From Candidatus Kapaibacterium sp. (GTDB taxonomy: Bacteria; Bacteroidota; Ignavibacteria; Kapaibacteriales; NICIL-2), in assembly GCA_026003495.1 (NCBI GenBank), contig BPHK01000001.1, positions 2,129,229 to 2,193,228 of the forward strand: DNA of 64,000 bases. Direction: 5' to 3'. A program made the position numbers and the translations under genes. How positions within the stretch are numbered: the stretch's first letter is position 1; each line of letters opens with the position of its first letter. The notes beneath the pieces were generated by a model. That model saw only the letters and a list, made by a program, of their open reading frames with translations, did not search any database and was not told the DNA's origin. This document shows positions 9,883-19,192 of this stretch, in pieces.

Positions 9883-10199
9883 TGCTGCTCCCGACGGCGA
9901 TGAGCAAACATTTCCAACATCCGGTCCGTTACGACAAAGCCACCCACGACGTTGAGTGTACCCAGAACAACTGCAAGAAAACCCAACACCATCGCTGTGG
10001 TATTCGACGGAGATGCATGCCCCAACACGATGATTGCGCCGATGAGCACGACGCCATGGATCGCATTTGCGCCTGACATCAGCGGCGTGTGGAGGACCGA
10101 CGGCACCTTCGAGATTACCTCGATGCCAACGATCACCGACAGAATGAGCACGTACACAAGCTCAATGTTCGCAGCCAAAAATACAAGGAGCGCTTCCAT
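9879..10199 (-). CDS. pntA2: NAD(P) transhydrogenase alpha subunit, membrane part (PntA2)
   Basis: The 106-residue product is the small membrane domain of the proton-translocating transhydrogenase. IEVISKVPSVLHTPLMSGANAIHGVVLIGAI fits the diagnostic block of the family (quoted in part: VPSVLHTPLMSGANAIHG). Three to four membrane helices span most of the chain. I chose ATG 10199 (MEALLVFLAANIELVYV); the open frame continues upstream without homology. The partner genes for the NAD-binding alpha-1 domain and the beta subunit are not next to it, which is unusual. It leads the pntA2-DUF1844-nadK operon. Confidence 0.9.
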   Translation of the reverse strand: MEALLVFLAANIELVYVLILSVIVGIEVISKVPSVLHTPLMSGANAIHGVVLIGAIIVLGHASPSNTTAMVLGFLAVVLGTLNVVGGFVVTDRMLEMFAHRRREQQ

Positions 10200-10408
10200 T
10201 ACAACCGTCGTAGTAGTGACTGTCGGCAGCGAAACTACAACAGCCCACACGTCGAGTGTTGAACCGAGCACCACCCAGCGTGGCACCAAGCGGCAACGCC
10301 ACCGATGGAACATCTGCACGCTCCTTCCGCGAGAGGATCACCCGCCGAGTGCCTTCTGCACCGATCAGCCTGTGTGCAGCACGCGCTCGGTACATCGCCC
10401 AGCAGCAG

Positions 10409-10416
10409 TATCTTTG
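10409..10416 (+). promoter_or_regulatory. Putative promoter -7 element upstream of the TlpA-like gene
   Basis: TATCTTTG fits TAnnTTTG and lies 35 bases before ATG 10452, in the divergent region between pntA2 and the TlpA-like gene. No convincing -33 element. Confidence 0.4.
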
Positions 10417-10451
10417 CCGCCCATCCGGCATTCCACTCCTCCAGGAGCACT

Positions 10452-12062
10452 ATGCACCGTTTGATTGCAGCACTTGCAGCGTTTGTCTTTTGCTCGCTGT
10501 TGGCGTTTGCCGAGCAGATCGAGATTAGCGGTCGCATTCTTGATGCTCGCGGCAATCCGCTTCCTGTCGCACACGCCGAACTTCGCCGCGCAGGACGGCT
10601 GGAGCCATTGGTGCAGGTACGCGCAAATCCCGATGGCAGCTTTGCGCTCAGTGCCAGCGGTGAAGGGCTCTTCCTGGTCCGTCTTGCAGGGCTGCACCAC
10701 CGCTCGATCGATATCCCCGTGGTGGTTGGTTCCGCTGCAGTCCGCGAGCGTCTGACGGTGCAGCTTGCGACCCTCCCATTCCCCGAAACGCGCGATAGCG
10801 TCCTGCTCAGCCACCGCGGCGCACTTCCAACGACGACCGAAGGGACGCTGCTCCGAGAACGCAAGGAGGGATACATCCTTGGTGGCCTCCGCCGCGGCGA
10901 TCACTACCGGATCGTCATCCGCGGTCAAGGGCGCGGAGTGGTCACTGCATCGAGTCGAGATAGCCTCATGCTTGCTCCCGATGGCTATTACGTCGGCATT
11001 CTCCGCACCGATAGCCTCGTATTCGATCCAGCCGAATTGCCGCGGCGGAGCGATGCAGGGACCATCACATGCCAATCTGCCCAGTGGCAACAGATTGCCA
11101 ATGCATACCAAGCGCTGGTGCAGTACCAGCAGGCGTTTGCTGATTCGAGCAATGCAGCGCTGGCACGCGCTGTGCGCACCGGCGGAAGTGCTGGCGATGC
11201 TGGCGCAATCCATACATCGCTCGGCGCATGGCGATGGCGTGATACAATCCTCGCACGCCTTGCAACTGCGCGTTCACCGCTGGCAGAGCAGTTCTGGTTG
11301 CTCTTCGCGCTCGCATTGCCTGCCGGCGACGGCACCGATGAGCTGCACCGTCGGGCATTGCGTGAGATTCCGCCATCGTCGCCGCTGTGGGCACTCGACC
11401 CGCAGCTTGTCTTCCAAGCGCTCGCGCACCGCACCGATGCTGAGCGTCGGCAGTTCCTCGACGCACTCATCGAAACCAATCCCGATACCACCGCCCGTGC
11501 AGTCTGCGCATTCACCGAACTTGTCGCTGCCTTCACCGCCCGCGATCGGGAACGTGCGCGGATGCTCTACACTGTCCTGACCAAGCGCTGCCCGACGCAT
11601 CCATTGGCGAAGACCGCTGAGCGGTATAATCCCGACCGCCGGATCCAGCGTGGTGCCACTCTGCCTGAGTTTCGCCTGCCAGGGAAGCAGCGCGGTACTG
11701 CTATTACCCGCGAACGCGTGCTCGGGCAGCCGCTGCTGGTTGCAATCGTGCTCGGCGATTGCCAGCCATGCGCAGAGCGTCTGGCTGAGCTTGCCCAGTG
11801 GCGTGATTCGACCAAGCACCCGCTCCGGCTGCTCATCGCAAGCGTTGGCACACCGAGCGGCGAGCTGGCACGCGTGCTCGAACGCATTCCGCACGAGCTT
11901 TCTATTGTTTCATCGCCAAGCGCACCGGAGCTTGAGCCATTCGAAGTCGAAGGGTTCCCCACCTTTGTGCTGACGGACGCAACGGGCACTATCCGTGCAA
12001 CGAATCAGGAACTTCGTTCCTTGCGGACCGATGTCGGACGTTACCTCGATCAACAGCCATGA
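10452..12062 (+). CDS. Secreted TlpA/thioredoxin-like protein with N-terminal carboxypeptidase-regulatory-like domain
   Basis: The 536-residue product has a signal peptide ([20 protein letters not shown]), then a CarboxypepD_reg-like beta domain ([20 protein letters not shown]). The middle is helical and lacks a motif I recognise. At the C-terminus (about 400-536) is a thioredoxin/AhpC fold: [10 protein letters not shown], then [15 protein letters not shown] with a CxxC active site, and [15 protein letters not shown] with the cis-proline. This is the layout of Bacteroidota TlpA-like periplasmic disulfide reductases. AGGAG precedes ATG 10452. The stop overlaps the pheS start (ATGA at 12059-12062). 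Confidence 0.8.
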   Translation: MHRLIAALAAFVFCSLLAFAEQIEISGRILDARGNPLPVAHAELRRAGRLEPLVQVRANPDGSFALSASGEGLFLVRLAGLHHRSIDIPVVVGSAAVRERLTVQLATLPFPETRDSVLLSHRGALPTTTEGTLLRERKEGYILGGLRRGDHYRIVIRGQGRGVVTASSRDSLMLAPDGYYVGILRTDSLVFDPAELPRRSDAGTITCQSAQWQQIANAYQALVQYQQAFADSSNAALARAVRTGGSAGDAGAIHTSLGAWRWRDTILARLATARSPLAEQFWLLFALALPAGDGTDELHRRALREIPPSSPLWALDPQLVFQALAHRTDAERRQFLDALIETNPDTTARAVCAFTELVAAFTARDRERARMLYTVLTKRCPTHPLAKTAERYNPDRRIQRGATLPEFRLPGKQRGTAITRERVLGQPLLVAIVLGDCQPCAERLAELAQWRDSTKHPLRLLIASVGTPSGELARVLERIPHELSIVSSPSAPELEPFEVEGFPTFVLTDATGTIRATNQELRSLRTDVGRYLDQQP

Positions 12063-13084
12063 CACGCCAGGACGTCGAAGCATTCTGTGCGGAAACACGT
12101 GCCGCACTCGAGGCCATCAACTCCCCGGAAGCACTCGAGCAGTTTCGGCTGACCTACCTCGTCCAGAAAGGGCGTATCCGCCAGATGCTCGACCAACTCC
12201 GCCACGTGCCACCAGAGGAAAAGCCCATCATCGGACGGCTCCTCAATGACTTGCGGCGCACCGTCGAAGCAGAGTATGCGGCGCTCGCCGAGCGCTTTCG
12301 GCAGGAACGCTCGCGAGCGGACTTCGACCCGACGCTGCCTGGTCGCCCACTGCCGACCGGATCGCTCCATCCCGTTCTTCAAACGCTCGACCGGATGGTG
12401 GAGATATTCATTCGCATGGGATTCGCCGTTGCGCATGGCCCGGACGTCGAGGATGATTACCACAACTTCGAAGCGCTCAACTTCCCGCCCGATCATCCTG
12501 CACGCGATATGCAGGACACGTTCTTTCTCAAGCGCACTGATCGGAGCGGCAACCCCCTCCTGCTCCGCACGCACACATCACCGGTGCAGATTCGGCTGAT
12601 GGAATCCATGCAGCCGCCGATTCGCGCGATCATGCCGGGGCGCGTCTATCGCAACGAAGCAATCAGTGCGCGGTCACTGGCAGAATTCCACCAGCTCGAA
12701 GGTCTCTGCATTGACGAGCACACAAGCTTTGCTGACCTGAAAGGCACCATGATCGCCTTTGCCGAGCAGATGTACGGCAGCGGCATTCGCTACCGGTTCC
12801 GGCCATCGTTCTTTCCCTTCACTGAGCCAAGCGCGGAAATGGACATCGAGTGCTTCCTCTGCAGTGGGAAAGGCTGCCGCGTCTGCAAGTACTCCGGATG
12901 GCTCGAAATCGTTGGCTGCGGGATGGTGCATCCGAACGTCCTCCGTGCATGCGGATTAGATCCCGAACGCTGGCAAGGCTATGCCTTCGGGTTTGGAATC
13001 GAACGCGTAACGATGCTCCTTGCTGGCATTGACGACATCCGACTGCTCTACGAAAACGACCTTCGGCTCCTCGAGCAGTTTTAG
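12059..13084 (+). CDS. pheS: Phenylalanine-tRNA ligase alpha subunit
   Basis: PheS with PheT charges tRNA-Phe. The 341-residue product has the N-terminal coiled-coil, then [17 protein letters not shown], the motif 2 region [21 protein letters not shown], and motif 3 [19 protein letters not shown] four-cysteine insert ([12 protein letters not shown]) before [16 protein letters not shown] is also known from other PheS proteins. The gene is coupled to the TlpA-like gene by an ATGA overlap. No pheT follows: the next gene is convergent and overlaps the pheS stop by 4 bases. Confidence 0.96.
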   Translation: MTRQDVEAFCAETRAALEAINSPEALEQFRLTYLVQKGRIRQMLDQLRHVPPEEKPIIGRLLNDLRRTVEAEYAALAERFRQERSRADFDPTLPGRPLPTGSLHPVLQTLDRMVEIFIRMGFAVAHGPDVEDDYHNFEALNFPPDHPARDMQDTFFLKRTDRSGNPLLLRTHTSPVQIRLMESMQPPIRAIMPGRVYRNEAISARSLAEFHQLEGLCIDEHTSFADLKGTMIAFAEQMYGSGIRYRFRPSFFPFTEPSAEMDIECFLCSGKGCRVCKYSGWLEIVGCGMVHPNVLRACGLDPERWQGYAFGFGIERVTMLLAGIDDIRLLYENDLRLLEQF

Positions 13085-15279
13085 CGCAGCCGCCACTCGG
13101 CCTGAAGCGAGAGCTGCCGTGTCGGGCCGAGGTTGCCGATGTACTCGGCGTAGTAGTAGTCGAGTGCATTCCGCACGTTGAATGTAAGCCGAAGCGGAAC
13201 AGCAACCGGGACATCCCAGAGCAACCGGAGATCGAGCACATGGATTGGCACGCGCGCGTCGCCATCGGGCACCAGTCCTAACTGCACGATGCGTTCGTCA
13301 ATCCGCTCGACGCGCGAGAGGAACCGATAATCCGCGTTCAGCTGAACCCGGGGAAGCGGTGCAACAATCAGCCGCGTATTCCACTGCACGGTGTGCCGGA
13401 AGCGGAGCGTGGCATGCTCGACCAAATCACGCGGTGCCATCAGCGTTGCGCCCGATTCAACGCCGATCGTCTCGCCCCAGAGCCAGCCGCGAACGGTTAT
13501 CTCGATACCAGGCAGCAACGCACGCGTGATGTTGACAAAGCGAATCTCAGCGGTTGTATCCACCACAAACTGTGGCTCGATGAGGTTCTCCATTCGAGCA
13601 ACGAATGCCGCTGCATCGAAGGTCCACTCCCGCCCACCGAGTACTGCGGTGTGCAGAACGCCCACCTCTGCGGACCATCCCACTTCCGAGCGGAGCGATG
13701 GATTGACCCCGACGGTGAACCCAGCAAAGCGGAGTGCGGCGTAGCGCTCGGTAACAGTAGCAGCCCGGAAGGCGCGTCCGATCGAGGCGCGGAGCGACGT
13801 GTGCTCGCTCATGCGGTACGTGAGTCCAAGCTTCGGGCTGAGCTGGAGTCCTGCGCTTGGCTCTGTGCTGACGTTATCGAGCCGCCCCCCGAGCGTTGCG
13901 ACCAGATTCTCCCGAATGCGATACTCGGCTTGCGCATAGACGCTCGCGATCGCCTGCGTGCGTCGTCCCTGCGTGTAGGGCGACTCGACCGCGTTGAGCA
14001 CAAGATTGGCCCCACTTGTCACGTTGAGCTGCTCGCTTGCTTGGTAGCTTGCTTGGAGTTCAGCGTTATACTGCGTGGCATCAGCGCTGACGTGGCCGCT
14101 CGAATCCGGTGCGACGGTGTTCGTGTACCACGTCCGGAAGATGCTCCCGCGGAGGATGGTAAAGAGCGCTGGACTCCAGATCGTCCGCTGTTCGAGTCCG
14201 AGCAGCAGCTTGCGGGAATCAATGCGATCGGTGGTATCGGTTGTCAGTGGCGGCAGAGTCGCATAGGCGAGACTTCGCCAATTGAGCCAATTGGCGCGAT
14301 CGTCGGAAGCATACTGCGCCACAAGCCGCAGCTGGGCTGCGCTGCTGAGCTCGTAGGTGACTTTCCCGAAGCTGTACCATCGCCGGGAGTCGTTGTAGTC
14401 GCGGTAGGATTCATCGCTCCGATAGCCGCCGGCTGCGAGCATCCGCAGTGGACCAAACGCTCCGGAGGTGCTTGCATCGAATGCACCAAGCCGCGGTGGA
14501 TCGCTCCGGTAGCGCCACGTTTCAAAGCGTGGAAGCGTCCACAGCCCGCCAAGTGCGCGGATGCGCAGCTCCGGCGAGGGCGATTCCTCGCGCGTGAGCA
14601 CGTTGATGACCCCGCCGAGTGCGCTGGTGCCGTAGAGCGCTGAGCCTGCACCTTTGACGATTTCAATTCGCTCGATGTCCGCAATAGGAAGTGCATCGAA
14701 GCTCATGTCGCCATTGTCGGCGCTGAGGACCGGAAAGTTATCCAGCAGCAAGAGCACGCGCGAGCCAAGTCCGTAGGAAAAACCCGACGAACCGCGGATA
14801 CTCACCTGCGAGCCGGTGACGACAACGCCCGGTACGTACCGCAGAACCTCGTCTAAACGCGTCAGCCCACGCTCAGCAATTGCCTGCGCATCTACCAAAC
14901 TGACGCTCGTCGAAACTTCCTGGACCGACTGGACGCGCCGCGCTGCCGAGACGACAACCGCTTGCGAAGCGATACTCTCAACGCGCAAACCAATGCGGAC
15001 GCGCACAGTGTCGCCGCTGCCGAGCGTGATGCGTTGCTCGGCAGGATGATAGCCCACCGCACTGACAAGCACCGTGATATTCCCCGCAGGCACCCGACGC
15101 AGAACAAACGAGCCATCGCGGCGTGAGACTGCCCCATGGGGCAGGCCGCGAAGGCGAATCGTCGCACCAACGATGGGATCACCACTCGACTGCTCGACGA
15201 CGACACCAACGATAGTCCCAAACTGTGCGCGGGCAATGCCGACGGAAAGAACAAGCGCTACAAGCCAACGCAGTACCAT
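13081..15279 (-). CDS. TonB-dependent outer-membrane receptor, ligand unknown
   Basis: The 732-residue product has a signal peptide ([20 protein letters not shown]), a CarboxypepD_reg-like domain ([20 protein letters not shown], residues 21-100), a plug domain (about 120-230, with [20 protein letters not shown] and [20 protein letters not shown]) and a 22-strand-type barrel that ends in an aromatic-rich strand ([11 protein letters not shown]). It is the last gene of a minus-strand operon behind a lipoprotein (6-base gap) and a GH57 enzyme. That context hints at a glucan-related ligand, but this is only an inference. The stop overlaps the pheS stop on the other strand. Confidence 0.92.
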   Translation of the reverse strand: MVLRWLVALVLSVGIARAQFGTIVGVVVEQSSGDPIVGATIRLRGLPHGAVSRRDGSFVLRRVPAGNITVLVSAVGYHPAEQRITLGSGDTVRVRIGLRVESIASQAVVVSAARRVQSVQEVSTSVSLVDAQAIAERGLTRLDEVLRYVPGVVVTGSQVSIRGSSGFSYGLGSRVLLLLDNFPVLSADNGDMSFDALPIADIERIEIVKGAGSALYGTSALGGVINVLTREESPSPELRIRALGGLWTLPRFETWRYRSDPPRLGAFDASTSGAFGPLRMLAAGGYRSDESYRDYNDSRRWYSFGKVTYELSSAAQLRLVAQYASDDRANWLNWRSLAYATLPPLTTDTTDRIDSRKLLLGLEQRTIWSPALFTILRGSIFRTWYTNTVAPDSSGHVSADATQYNAELQASYQASEQLNVTSGANLVLNAVESPYTQGRRTQAIASVYAQAEYRIRENLVATLGGRLDNVSTEPSAGLQLSPKLGLTYRMSEHTSLRASIGRAFRAATVTERYAALRFAGFTVGVNPSLRSEVGWSAEVGVLHTAVLGGREWTFDAAAFVARMENLIEPQFVVDTTAEIRFVNITRALLPGIEITVRGWLWGETIGVESGATLMAPRDLVEHATLRFRHTVQWNTRLIVAPLPRVQLNADYRFLSRVERIDERIVQLGLVPDGDARVPIHVLDLRLLWDVPVAVPLRLTFNVRNALDYYYAEYIGNLGPTRQLSLQAEWRLR

Positions 15280-15285
15280 AGGCGC

Positions 15286-15795
15286 CTATCGAAACGGTTG
15301 CGGTGGAGGGTTGCGGAAATCAATCGTGATGTCCACATCGAGACGTCGTTCGCCGCGACGGAGCACCACTGCTTTCGGAGTCCAGAGCGAGTCGGAAGCG
15401 TACACCCCCACAACGCGCCAGTCTCGGAAGACATTCGGCCCGTACTGTTGAGCGACGGCGATGTACTCCAGCCGAAGAGGCTCCGGCGTTCCCTCGGTAA
15501 ACGGGATGGAGATTGCATAGTGGGTCGAATCGAGGATGCTTGTGGGTGTAAAGTACGCCTGCCCAGTGAGCACTGCTGCAAGGATGCTCGAATCGCGTGG
15601 GATGGTGCGGAAGGCGACCACGCGCAGATCCAGGATGCTATCGCGTGGCGGATAGCTCTCGCGTCCGCCGCGGACCGTCAAGCGACCACTGAGTTCTGCA
15701 TTCGGTGGGAGCGCAGTCGGATCGAGTCCTCCGTCGCAGTGGCACAGCAGCAGTGCAAACACACAGCCGAGGAGCAGCTTACCGTGGAATCGCAT
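15286..15795 (-). CDS. Hypothetical lipoprotein
   Basis: The 169-residue product starts MRFHGKLLLGCVFALLL with CHCDGG, a lipoprotein signal with two candidate cysteines. The rest is beta-rich (GRLTVRGGRESYPPRDSIL, VLRRGERRLDVDITIDF) and I recognise no family. The start (ATG 15795) lies inside the end of the GH57 gene (17-base overlap), and the stop is 6 bases before the TonB receptor start. It therefore sits in the position of a substrate-binding lipoprotein partner of a TonB receptor, as in SusCD pairs, but it is far smaller than SusD and shows no SusD motif. Confidence 0.7.
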   Translation of the reverse strand: MRFHGKLLLGCVFALLLCHCDGGLDPTALPPNAELSGRLTVRGGRESYPPRDSILDLRVVAFRTIPRDSSILAAVLTGQAYFTPTSILDSTHYAISIPFTEGTPEPLRLEYIAVAQQYGPNVFRDWRVVGVYASDSLWTPKAVVLRRGERRLDVDITIDFRNPPPQPFR

Positions 15796-17527
15796 GATCT
15801 CGCAGAAGGGTAGTTGCATTCATCCACGTGTCGAAGCGGAGTTCGCCGAAGACGGCGTTGCGTGCTTCGGTATCGGCGAGGAACTCTCGATCCTTCTTGC
15901 CGAGTCCGCGTTTGGGCGAGTACTGTTCTGCCAACGTGCAGAGCCGCTCGAAATCCGCGTGATGGAAGAAAAAGCGCATCTCGGCGTAGTCCCGTGCCGA
16001 ACCGGTGGTCACGAGGAATTCCCAATCGCTCGATTGGAGCAGCAGCAGTTCTCGGAGCGCTTGAGCAAGCAGGCGCTCCAGTGTCGGTGTGCGGTGCTGG
16101 GCTGCACACCGTTCGGCAAGCCGCATCCAGCGCCACTCTGCGCGGTAGAGCGCTTCCCACATCCAGTGCACCGACGGTTCTATCCAGACATCGTGGTGGT
16201 TGCCGCGTCCCCATGAGCCTTCGGGAAGTCGGACGATCTCGCGGGGGGGCTCCATCTCGATCGCAGCCGACGCTGTCATCGGCCGCGCAATCGGCGAGAG
16301 CGCAAGCCCACGGAGGACGTGGTAGAGAAACACTGGACCCTCGAACCACCAGTGTCCGAAGAGTTCCGTGTCGAACGGCAAACAGACTACGCCGCGTCGT
16401 CCGGTCGTCCGGCGGTATTCGGCAAGCGAACGTTCGACAAGCTGCGTAAAGTGGAACGCATGGAGTTGCGCCCGCTGATGCGCCCATTCAGGAACGTAGA
16501 GCAGCTTGTAGCGCATGTCCGCTTTTGCATCGGTGACGCGCCAGTAGCGGAGTGCACTCGAAAAATGTTTTTTGTGGAAGTCGAGGTAGTTCGGATCGCC
16601 GGGGTAGCCCAGCTCGGCGCTCCAGACCTGAAGCGCAATGCCTTGATCGCGGGTGAGAATAATCGCAGTTTCGCTGGCGGTCTCGCGTGTGGAGGCGACG
16701 CGGTAGAGTTCCATCGGCGTTCGTGCAAACGGATACTCAGCGCTCGGTACTGGATCGGCGAGCGAGCCATCGGAGAGCACGACCGCCAGTGGCTCAGAAC
16801 GCCGAATGAGCGGCTCATCGGTGACGAAATACTCCAGCCCAGCGCGCCAGAGAATTTGCTCGATTCCCAGTCGCGGGTGCGGCGTCGAAAAATGCTCGAC
16901 TGGAAGGTACGTTCGCCACGGATACGCCGGACGGTAGCCACACTCTGGCAGCCAGATGCCGCGCGGTGCCCGGCCGAAATGCTTGCGGTAGCTGTCGCAT
17001 GCAACCTGGATTTGGAGCGCTACCGATTCATCGCTTCCCAGAAGCGGCAAGTAGCCATGCGTGGCAGCACATGTCATCACCTCGAGTGCGCCGCGCTCCT
17101 GCAGTTGCCGTAGTGCACCGACGATCGAACGGTTGTACCGCTCGGCGAAGTCGCTCAACCGCGCAGTGTAGAACTGCTGCCACATCCGCGCAAGGGTCTG
17201 GTAGTGCGGGTTTGGCTCGGTGCGCTGGAAGTAGATCTCGTCGGCCTTGGCAAGTTCGATGTGGTGCGCGCAGTAGTGCTCGAACAGCTCGGCAAAATCC
17301 GGATGCTCCAACTGCTCGCAGAGGACCGGGGAGATGTCCACGGTAAGCGGTGCTCGATAGCCTTCGCGGGAGAGTCGTTCGAGGACGTTCAGCAGTGGGA
17401 TGTAGCACTCGGCTGCTGCTTCGCAGAGCCACTCTGCGCCATGCGGCCAGGTACCATGGTGGAGGACGTAGGGCAAATGCGTGTGCAAAATCAAAACGAC
17501 CGCACCGTGCTGCATCGCGCGTTGCAT
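15779..17527 (-). CDS. GH57 family 1,4-alpha-glucan branching enzyme (DUF1957-containing)
   Basis: GH57 branching enzymes form alpha-1,6 branches in glycogen in the cytoplasm. The 582-residue product begins near the family start (GAVVLILHTHLPYVLHH). It has the nucleophile motif WLPECGYRPAYPW, the acid/base region LPFDTELFGHWWFEGP, and a C-terminal helical DUF1957-type region with SDWEFLVTTGSARDYAEMRF and HHADFERL. Start ATG 17527 or 17515 (neither has a strong ribosome site). It is first in an operon with a lipoprotein and a TonB receptor, an unexpected mix of a cytoplasmic enzyme and envelope proteins. Confidence 0.9.
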   Translation of the reverse strand: MQRAMQHGAVVLILHTHLPYVLHHGTWPHGAEWLCEAAAECYIPLLNVLERLSREGYRAPLTVDISPVLCEQLEHPDFAELFEHYCAHHIELAKADEIYFQRTEPNPHYQTLARMWQQFYTARLSDFAERYNRSIVGALRQLQERGALEVMTCAATHGYLPLLGSDESVALQIQVACDSYRKHFGRAPRGIWLPECGYRPAYPWRTYLPVEHFSTPHPRLGIEQILWRAGLEYFVTDEPLIRRSEPLAVVLSDGSLADPVPSAEYPFARTPMELYRVASTRETASETAIILTRDQGIALQVWSAELGYPGDPNYLDFHKKHFSSALRYWRVTDAKADMRYKLLYVPEWAHQRAQLHAFHFTQLVERSLAEYRRTTGRRGVVCLPFDTELFGHWWFEGPVFLYHVLRGLALSPIARPMTASAAIEMEPPREIVRLPEGSWGRGNHHDVWIEPSVHWMWEALYRAEWRWMRLAERCAAQHRTPTLERLLAQALRELLLLQSSDWEFLVTTGSARDYAEMRFFFHHADFERLCTLAEQYSPKRGLGKKDREFLADTEARNAVFGELRFDTWMNATTLLRDHAIPR

Positions 17528-17575
17528 TGGTAAGCGATGGAGCCGAAAATACGCTATCAATCTCGCCAGGCAGAG

Positions 17576-17583
17576 TATCTTTG
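17576..17583 (+). promoter_or_regulatory. Putative promoter -7 element upstream of the sigma-54 regulator
   Basis: TATCTTTG matches TAnnTTTG and is followed by GCATGCG. It lies 63 bases before ATG 17647, in the short divergent region with the GH57 gene. Confidence 0.4.
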
Positions 17584-17646
17584 CATGCGTGCAGCACGAT
17601 CGCAGCCCACAGGGCATGTCCCATCACCTTCCGTGCACACCGCCCG

Positions 17647-19131
17647 ATGGAACCGCTCAACCGCACGATTTTGGTCATTGACGACGATCGCCTCGTCGGC
17701 GAGGCAATTGTCCATGCGCTGTCGGGGAACTACGCCAGCGTGGTCCACATCCCCGATCCCCAGCGCGCACTCGAAGAGTTCGAAAGCATCGCGCCGGATG
17801 TGGTGCTGCTGGACATCTACTTAGGCAAACTCAACGGTATCGAGCTGCTCGAACATCTCCGCCGCGAGGGCGTCAAGGTCCCCGTGATCGTGATGGCCGG
17901 CTTCGGGGACATCAAAACCGCGATCCGCGCAATGAAGGCTGGCGCTGAAGACTTCATCGCAAAGCCAGTGGACTTAGAGCAGCTCGACGTTGTGATTGCG
18001 CGCGCGCTCCAGCACGACGCGATGCGACGGCAGGTGGAAGTCCTCGAAAGCCAGCTGGCACTTTACACGACCAGTAACATCATCGGCTCGAGCGATGCGC
18101 TCCGAAAGGCGCTCGAAATTGCGAGCATCATCGCGAAAGCGCCCGATACGACAGCGCTCATTCTCGGCGAATCCGGCACGGGAAAAGAAGTCATCGCACG
18201 CTTCATCCACCAGCAATCGGCACGTGCAAAAGGGCCATTTGTAACGGTCAACTGCGGCGCAATTCCGCGCGAACTCGCCGAAAGCGAGCTATTCGGCTAT
18301 GAACGTGGTGCCTTCACCGGCGCAACCGACAAAGTCCGCCAAGGTCGCTTCGAACAAGCGCACCGCGGTACCATTCTACTCGACGAGGTCGGCGAACTCA
18401 GTCCCGAAATGCAAGTCAAGCTGCTCCGTGTGCTCCAGGAGCGGCGCTTCTACCGCCTCGGCGGCTCCAAAGAAATCACCGTGGATGTCCGCGTCATCGC
18501 TGCAACAAATCGCGACTTAGAAAAGCTCGTCGAAGAAGGCAAATTCCGTGAGGATCTCTACTATCGTCTCAACGTCGCGACGATCTACTTACCGCCACTC
18601 CGCGAACGCAAAGAGGACATCCCACTCCTTGCTGCTGCTTTCATCAAGGAGTTCAACACCAAGTTCGGCAAAGCCGTCGAGGGCTTCGAACCGCAAGCTG
18701 CCGAGCTTCTGCTCCAGTACCACTGGAAAGGGAACGTCCGCGAGTTGCGGAACGTCATTGAGCGCGTTGTGCTTCTCAGCAGTGGGCCGCTCATTACGCG
18801 TGATCAACTGGCATTTCTGCGGATGGACACACCACCACCGACCAAAGGCGTTGCCATCCGCCCGAGTCTTGCGCCGGGTGAGTACCACCTGGCATTGTCC
18901 GATCGTGGTGCACCGTTCGATTCGATCGTCCGTGAGCTCCTTGCCCAAGCGCTGGCACTCGGTGGAGGCGACCATACGGCTGCGGCTCGGTTGCTTAGCC
19001 TAGAGCCAGCGCGCTTTGAAACGTTGCTCTCATCCTACGACCTTGCCGAACCACAGACGCAAGGTGCCAGCTCGAAACGTTCCGTTCGACCAAGCAATGC
19101 TCGGCAAAAGAAAACCCCCGCCAAGCGCTGA
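17647..19131 (+). CDS. Sigma-54-dependent response regulator (NtrC family)
   Basis: The 494-residue product has a receiver domain (1-120) with the acidic pocket DDD at 12-14 and phospho-acceptor D56 (VVLLDIYLG). An AAA+ activator domain follows (about 140-380) with Walker A GESGTGKE, the sigma-54 contact loop GAFTGA, Walker B TILLDEVGEL, and R-finger region. The C-terminus (about 435-475, GGGDHTAAARLLSLEPARFETLL) looks like a degenerate Fis-type helix-turn-helix. No sensor kinase lies next to it. It regulates sigma-54 promoters; targets are unknown. ATG 17647 is used because homology starts there. Confidence 0.93.
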   Translation: MEPLNRTILVIDDDRLVGEAIVHALSGNYASVVHIPDPQRALEEFESIAPDVVLLDIYLGKLNGIELLEHLRREGVKVPVIVMAGFGDIKTAIRAMKAGAEDFIAKPVDLEQLDVVIARALQHDAMRRQVEVLESQLALYTTSNIIGSSDALRKALEIASIIAKAPDTTALILGESGTGKEVIARFIHQQSARAKGPFVTVNCGAIPRELAESELFGYERGAFTGATDKVRQGRFEQAHRGTILLDEVGELSPEMQVKLLRVLQERRFYRLGGSKEITVDVRVIAATNRDLEKLVEEGKFREDLYYRLNVATIYLPPLRERKEDIPLLAAAFIKEFNTKFGKAVEGFEPQAAELLLQYHWKGNVRELRNVIERVVLLSSGPLITRDQLAFLRMDTPPPTKGVAIRPSLAPGEYHLALSDRGAPFDSIVRELLAQALALGGGDHTAAARLLSLEPARFETLLSSYDLAEPQTQGASSKRSVRPSNARQKKTPAKR

Positions 19132-19192
19132 CACCCGCGCACGTAGCAATCCTCGCATCGTTCACCGATGACGACACTGGAAACTACTGACT

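Noticed and set aside
13393..14643. A 416-codon plus-strand frame opposite the TonB receptor
   Set aside because: The minus strand has an unambiguous plug and barrel; the antisense product has no recognisable domain.
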